Positions 60,579 to 64,000 of a stretch of DNA of 64,000 nucleotides are shown in pieces (position 1 is the first letter of the stretch; every line of letters begins with the position of its first letter). The notes under the pieces were generated by a model. The model searched no databases, had not been told where the DNA came from, and saw only the letters and a list, made by a program, of their open reading frames with translations. The stretch lies in contig NZ_JAIZEN010000004.1 in assembly GCF_024189295.1 (NCBI RefSeq), forward strand, positions 62,001 to 126,000. The letters are read 5' to 3'. This DNA comes from Halobacillus sp. A1. GTDB lineage: Bacteria > Bacillota > Bacilli > Bacillales > Halobacillaceae. The translations under genes were made by a program, and so were the position numbers.

Positions 60579-61928
60579 TTAAATGGTCAAGGCTTGTTTG
60601 TTCGCGTGTAGTTCAGGCCAGTAATTTTTATTTGCATCGATCATATCGTCAAGAATCTTTCTGGCTCTTGGTGCATCGATAACTGTGCGATTTAATGTTA
60701 ATGCTTGAAGTGCTTTTTCGTAGCTGTTTTCGTAATAGGCGTCCACGACAAGCTTTTCATATGCGAGCTGACCTTCAATTAATCCTTTGTAGAAGGTGGA
60801 AATATAGCCTACAGCGAACGGTTTAGGCCCGCGGTTCGTAATGACAGATGGAACTTCAACCATGGCATCATCTGGCAAGTTCGCGATGGTCCCATTATTT
60901 TCAACCATCACGATGAAAATATCTCCGTTATTATAAGCCATAGAAGCAGCTACTCGAATCATATAACGTCCGTGAATATCGACTTCTAATTCGACATTTT
61001 CAGTTGTGTCATCTGCAATGATTTGATCAGCTAGAGAATGCACTCTTTTCTCGCGTCCATTAATAACCTGGCGTGCGCGAGTGTTGTCTGCCTCCTCTTT
61101 TTCAACCATCTGGGAAGGGTATAAATAATACTGCAAGTACGTATTCGGTAAATATTCAGGGAAATCGGTGACCATTTGTTCTACTTGCTTAAACGTTTTA
61201 ATCCAGGAAGGGTCATTTGCAATCTCAGCATCTTCAGGAATAAAACCATCTTCTGTTATGGCTCGTTTAATCGTGTCAGTATGGTCCACACCGTCTTTGT
61301 CCAAAATGCTGGTGAACCAGCCAAAGTGGTTAAGGCCGAAGTATTCAGGCACTAAGTCGAATACATCTTTGCCGAGAATCCCCGCGTAGCTGACCATAAT
61401 AGCTGCTGGCATATCGCAAATGTTCAGAAGCTTCTTATCGTCAGGGAATTCACGACGAAGAGCCTCTGCCACGATAGCGGCTGGATTGGTGTAATTTAGA
61501 ATCCAGGCATTCGGTGAAAAATGACGAATATCGTTCACGAGATCGATCATATCTCCAATTGAACGAAGACCGTAGGCCATACCGCCAGGTCCGCACGTTT
61601 CTTGACCTACCGCACCATGACGAAGGGGGATTTGTTCATCTTGTTCACGCATTGCAAGGCCGCCGGTTCGAATTTGAACGAATACAAAATCTGCATCTGT
61701 TAATGCTTCTTCTTTGTTCGTCGTATAAGAGAACTTTTCGAGTTCAGGATATTTCTCACGCAAAATGATTTCGGAAGCTTTAGCTATTTTCTCCTGGCGC
61801 TCAGCATTCGTATCATAAAACGTAATTGACTTTAATGGGAATTGTTCTTTCTCTGCTACTAAACTCATAATCATCCCGATGGTATACGTACTGCCACCGC
61901 CTACAACAACAAGGTTTTGCTTTTTCAT
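60579..61928 (-). CDS. malA: 6-phospho-alpha-glucosidase, GH4
   Basis: A 449-residue NAD- and Mn-dependent glycosidase of family 4. ATG 61928 follows GGAGGGGAAT; the upstream frame runs into the promoter. GGGSTYTIGMIMSL binds NAD; metal ligands are Cys in LNICDMPAAIM and His in FGLNHFGWFT; NYTNPAAIVAEAL is the family signature. It cleaves imported 6-phospho-alpha-glucosides to glucose and glucose 6-phosphate. Corresponds to B. subtilis MalA. First gene of the malA-malP unit, divergent from the GntR regulator gene. Confidence 0.92.
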   Translation of the reverse strand: MKKQNLVVVGGGSTYTIGMIMSLVAEKEQFPLKSITFYDTNAERQEKIAKASEIILREKYPELEKFSYTTNKEEALTDADFVFVQIRTGGLAMREQDEQIPLRHGAVGQETCGPGGMAYGLRSIGDMIDLVNDIRHFSPNAWILNYTNPAAIVAEALRREFPDDKKLLNICDMPAAIMVSYAGILGKDVFDLVPEYFGLNHFGWFTSILDKDGVDHTDTIKRAITEDGFIPEDAEIANDPSWIKTFKQVEQMVTDFPEYLPNTYLQYYLYPSQMVEKEEADNTRARQVINGREKRVHSLADQIIADDTTENVELEVDIHGRYMIRVAASMAYNNGDIFIVMVENNGTIANLPDDAMVEVPSVITNRGPKPFAVGYISTFYKGLIEGQLAYEKLVVDAYYENSYEKALQALTLNRTVIDAPRARKILDDMIDANKNYWPELHANKQALTI

Positions 61929-61948
61929 AGGGATTCCCCTCCTGATAG

Positions 61949-62011
61949 GTATTATATTTGTATTAATTAGTATTACCATGAATATAATACATATTGGTGA
62001 AAGCGTCAACA
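61949..62011. promoter_or_regulatory. Control region between malA and gntR: inverted repeat and cre site
   Basis: GTATTATAT (61949-61957) and ATATAATAC (61982-61990) form a perfect inverted repeat, a candidate site for the GntR regulator. TGAAAGCGTCAACA (61998-62011) matches the cre consensus at 13 of 14 bases, so CcpA-mediated glucose repression is likely. A -10-like TATAAT at 62041 serves gntR. Confidence 0.65.
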
Positions 62012-62075
62012 TTTGTATCGAATTTTTTATGCTTTTTCTGTATAATGACTAATGTGAAGAACAGGAGGAATTCGT

Positions 62076-62786
62076 ATGGCTGCGCCTTTATATAGAAGAA
62101 TTGCACAAAAAATTAAAGAAGATATTTCTGAAGGGATTTGGAAAGATGGGGAGGCGATACCAACCGAACTTCACCTGTCTGAACAATATCAAGCCTCTCG
62201 GGTAACGGTCCGGCAGGCGATTAAGGTCCTTGTGGAAGAAGGATTACTTGAAAGAATTCAAGGAAGCGGAACTTATGTAAAAGAACAAAAAATAGAACGT
62301 AATATATTTGACTTATTGAGTTTTACAGAAGAGATGAGGCGGCTTGGTAAGGAACCCGTGAACAAAATTCTGAAATTTCAACTGATAGACCCTGATGATC
62401 ATGTAAGGAAGATGCTTCAGCTTGCCGAAGGGGAAAAGGTATTCTATATACGGAGACAGAGATTGGTCGATGATGTTCCGTACGTGGTAGAAGATACTTA
62501 TTTGCCTGTCTCTCTCTTTCCGAATTTATCCTATGGGATTATGAAGAGATCCAAATATGATTATATAGAGAAAGAGGTTGGCAAAAAAATAAAAGAAAGC
62601 TTTCAAGAAGTGATTCCTGTTTTGCCGAGTGAGGATGTCGCTCAAGCGTTAACGGTAGAAGAGTCAACTCCAATATTGAAAATGCAGTCCTACAGTGTTT
62701 TAGTAGATGGGACGGTTTTTGAATACAGTGAGAATCATTTTAAGAGTGATGAATATAAATTTACTCTTCGGGCTAAGAGACCTTAG
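62076..62786 (+). CDS. GntR family regulator with UTRA domain
   Basis: A 236-residue regulator: winged helix at about 1-72 (LYRRIAQKIKEDISEGIWKDGEAIPTELHLSEQYQASRVTVRQAIKVLVEEGLLERIQGSGTYV) and UTRA effector domain after. It resembles TreR-like and other sugar-phosphate-sensing repressors. AGGAGG precedes ATG 62076. Being divergent from malA-malP it is the probable regulator; the B. subtilis mal operon uses GlvR, an RpiR-type activator, instead. Confidence 0.9.
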   Translation: MAAPLYRRIAQKIKEDISEGIWKDGEAIPTELHLSEQYQASRVTVRQAIKVLVEEGLLERIQGSGTYVKEQKIERNIFDLLSFTEEMRRLGKEPVNKILKFQLIDPDDHVRKMLQLAEGEKVFYIRRQRLVDDVPYVVEDTYLPVSLFPNLSYGIMKRSKYDYIEKEVGKKIKESFQEVIPVLPSEDVAQALTVEESTPILKMQSYSVLVDGTVFEYSENHFKSDEYKFTLRAKRP

Positions 62787-62989
62787 TTACATGTTAAAAA
62801 ATACATTTTTTGTGTCGTGCCAAGCATCTTGATGTTTCTTTCATTTTTTTGGTGACATAAAGGGGACGTTACTCTAAAGAAATAGGGAGGGAGTCCACTT
62901 TTTTTCAATGAGCGAAAGGAGAGTTTTTCTCTGCTAAAGCTTCGTGTACATCCAAAAAGTATGAAAGAGCTTTTAAGAAATCAGCAACA

Positions 62990-63023
62990 AAAAAACGTCC
63001 AGGCTCTCTATCCTGGACGTTTT
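62990..63023 (-). terminator. Terminator after nagB
   Basis: AAAACGTCCAGG and CCTGGACGTTTT pair around eight bases with T-run on the minus strand. Confidence 0.9.
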
Positions 63024-63058
63024 CGCATGTTGTTCTTTAATTGGGGCATGATCTTCGC

Positions 63059-63790
63059 CTATAGATCCGTATGAGATAAAGCTGCTGCATCAGCAATTAA
63101 GGTGACGTTCAGGTGATTTCTTAAAATAGAGGCTGGGAAGTCTTCTGATATCTTTCCTTCAAGAAGCTTGTAAATGGCTTCTGCTTTTTTCTGTCCTGAA
63201 GCGAGCAGCAAAATTTCTTTACTTTCAAAGATGGATTGAATACCCATAGTGATAGCCTGTTCCGGGACGGATTCTAAAGTAGGAAAATAGCGGGAATTCG
63301 CTTTCCTTGTAGATTCCATCAGATCGATGATGTGTGTCCTACTATTAAAGGGAGTGCCTGGTTCATTGAAGCCGATGTGCCCATTTTGACCGATACCTAG
63401 TAGTTGCAGGTCCACTCCTCCCATGTTCTCGATTAGCTGGTCATAGCGCTGACATTCTTTCATAAGGTTTTCCGCCGTACCATCTGGGAGGTATGTTTGA
63501 TGAGCAGGGATATCGATGTGTTTAAATAAATGATTTTCCATATACATACGGTAACTTTGGGGATGGTCCCCTGATAAACCGATATATTCATCCAGGTTGA
63601 CAGTGGAGACGTGCTGGTATGTTGCTGCCGATTTCCCGTAGTCTTCCACCAGCTTTTTGTAAGTTCCTATCGGAGTACCTCCCGTTGCTAAACCTAAGGT
63701 GATGGAAGGCGTTTCTTTCACTCTATCTATGATGATTTTTGCAGCCTCAGCACTCATTTCTTCATAAGAAGTCACTTTTATGATATCCAT
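63059..63790 (-). CDS. nagB: Glucosamine-6-phosphate deaminase
   Basis: A 243-residue enzyme that converts glucosamine 6-phosphate to fructose 6-phosphate and ammonia. LGLATGGTPIGTYKKL, STVNLDEYIGLSGDHPQSYRMYM and LLGIGQNGHIGFNEPGTPF hold the catalytic Asp and His. AGGAGG precedes ATG 63790, overlapping the end region of the regulator gene 14 bases upstream. Works in amino-sugar catabolism. Confidence 0.95.
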   Translation of the reverse strand: MDIIKVTSYEEMSAEAAKIIIDRVKETPSITLGLATGGTPIGTYKKLVEDYGKSAATYQHVSTVNLDEYIGLSGDHPQSYRMYMENHLFKHIDIPAHQTYLPDGTAENLMKECQRYDQLIENMGGVDLQLLGIGQNGHIGFNEPGTPFNSRTHIIDLMESTRKANSRYFPTLESVPEQAITMGIQSIFESKEILLLASGQKKAEAIYKLLEGKISEDFPASILRNHLNVTLIADAAALSHTDL

Positions 63791-63804
63791 CGCAATCCTC
63801 CTTT

Positions 63805-64000
63805 TTAAAAACGTTTTGATGTAAATTTAAATGTGTATTTCTCGCTTCTAAAGTAAAGTTTCGTGAATTCGAAGATTGTATCATCCTCAAAGTAAGCCCA
63901 AAGATTCATCGATAATATCGATGAGTCCTTTTTCAGTTGAAGTGTCTTTTTTAATTCTTCATTTGGAGACATTGGCAGAATCTCTCCTTGGCGCTCCTTG
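63805..64000 (-). CDS. GntR/UTRA regulator, C-terminal end (partial), probably NagR-like
   Basis: A minus-strand frame enters from the right edge and stops with TAA at 63805. The visible 65 residues include LQLKKDSSILSMNLWAYFEDD and EFTKLYFRSEKYTFKFTSKRF, the end of a UTRA domain, where the last beta strands bind the sugar phosphate. Being 14 bases before nagB it is probably the regulator of amino-sugar use, like YvoA/NagR. Confidence 0.78.
   Translation of the reverse strand, partial: KERQGEILPMSPNEELKKTLQLKKDSSILSMNLWAYFEDDTIFEFTKLYFRSEKYTFKFTSKRF

Overview
The window is a stretch of chromosome from a low-to-moderate GC, moderately halophilic member of the Bacillaceae; a Halobacillus- or Thalassobacillus-like organism is my inference. 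Support comes from Bacillus-type Shine-Dalgarno sites, frequent TTG/GTG starts, operons with clear Bacillus subtilis counterparts (yrkDEFHIJ, ykoU/ykoV, malA/malP, thi genes), the tail of a betaine/choline/carnitine-type osmolyte transporter at the left edge and genes for ectoine catabolism. There is no rRNA, tRNA, CRISPR array, intact insertion sequence or prophage.

Layout. 1-5 kb: osmolyte transporter tail, M20 dipeptidase, flavin monooxygenase-like enzyme, 23S rRNA-type methyltransferase. 5.1-7.2 kb: a plasmid-style actin-like segregation cassette (ParM-like and ParR-like genes) preceded by an array of short repeats and a palindromic operator. 7.2-12.9 kb: small regulators, a CapA-like lipoprotein, DinB-fold protein and lipoteichoic acid synthase. 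12.9-18.2 kb: a persulfide/sulfite handling operon (CstR-type repressor, DsrE, rhodanese, TusA-rhodanese, rhodanese-MBL dioxygenase, TusA, TauE) with three matching operator sites, one of which brings a separate DUF302 gene into the regulon. 18.4-24 kb: HAD phosphatase and a four-gene fatty acyl-CoA degradation operon. 24-26.8 kb: tail-to-tail-independent, divergent ligD and ku (bacterial end joining). 26.9-27.7 kb: a Fic toxin with a 59-residue VbhA-like antitoxin.

27.7-30.4 kb and 42.7-49.8 kb hold two halves of an ectoine/hydroxyectoine degradation system: eutB-like dehydratase with a PucR regulator, then a six-gene operon of ectoine hydrolase, EutC-like protein, a gamma-type PLP enzyme, an M20 amidohydrolase, a homoserine dehydrogenase and an aldehyde dehydrogenase. 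The usual DoeB deacetylase and DABA aminotransferase are not present; other families sit in their places, so this looks like a variant route to aspartate. Between the halves lie a thiamin salvage group (TPP riboswitch-thiW, then tenA-thiD-thiM-thiE), several small membrane proteins, DUF2332, RodA, an ABC exporter and an aldo/keto reductase.

49.9-64 kb: CAP-domain and SGNH lipases/secreted proteins, a Gfo/Idh/MocA oxidoreductase, a heterodimeric ABC exporter with one degenerate ATP site, a pseudouridine synthase, a cupredoxin, an alpha-glucoside PTS with 6-phospho-alpha-glucosidase and GntR regulator, and nagB preceded by the end of another GntR regulator. Long gene-free stretches (8.1-8.9, 31.9-32.3 and 50.7-51.7 kb) are built from two families of Bacillaceae intergenic repeats, including a composite in which one family is nested in the other.
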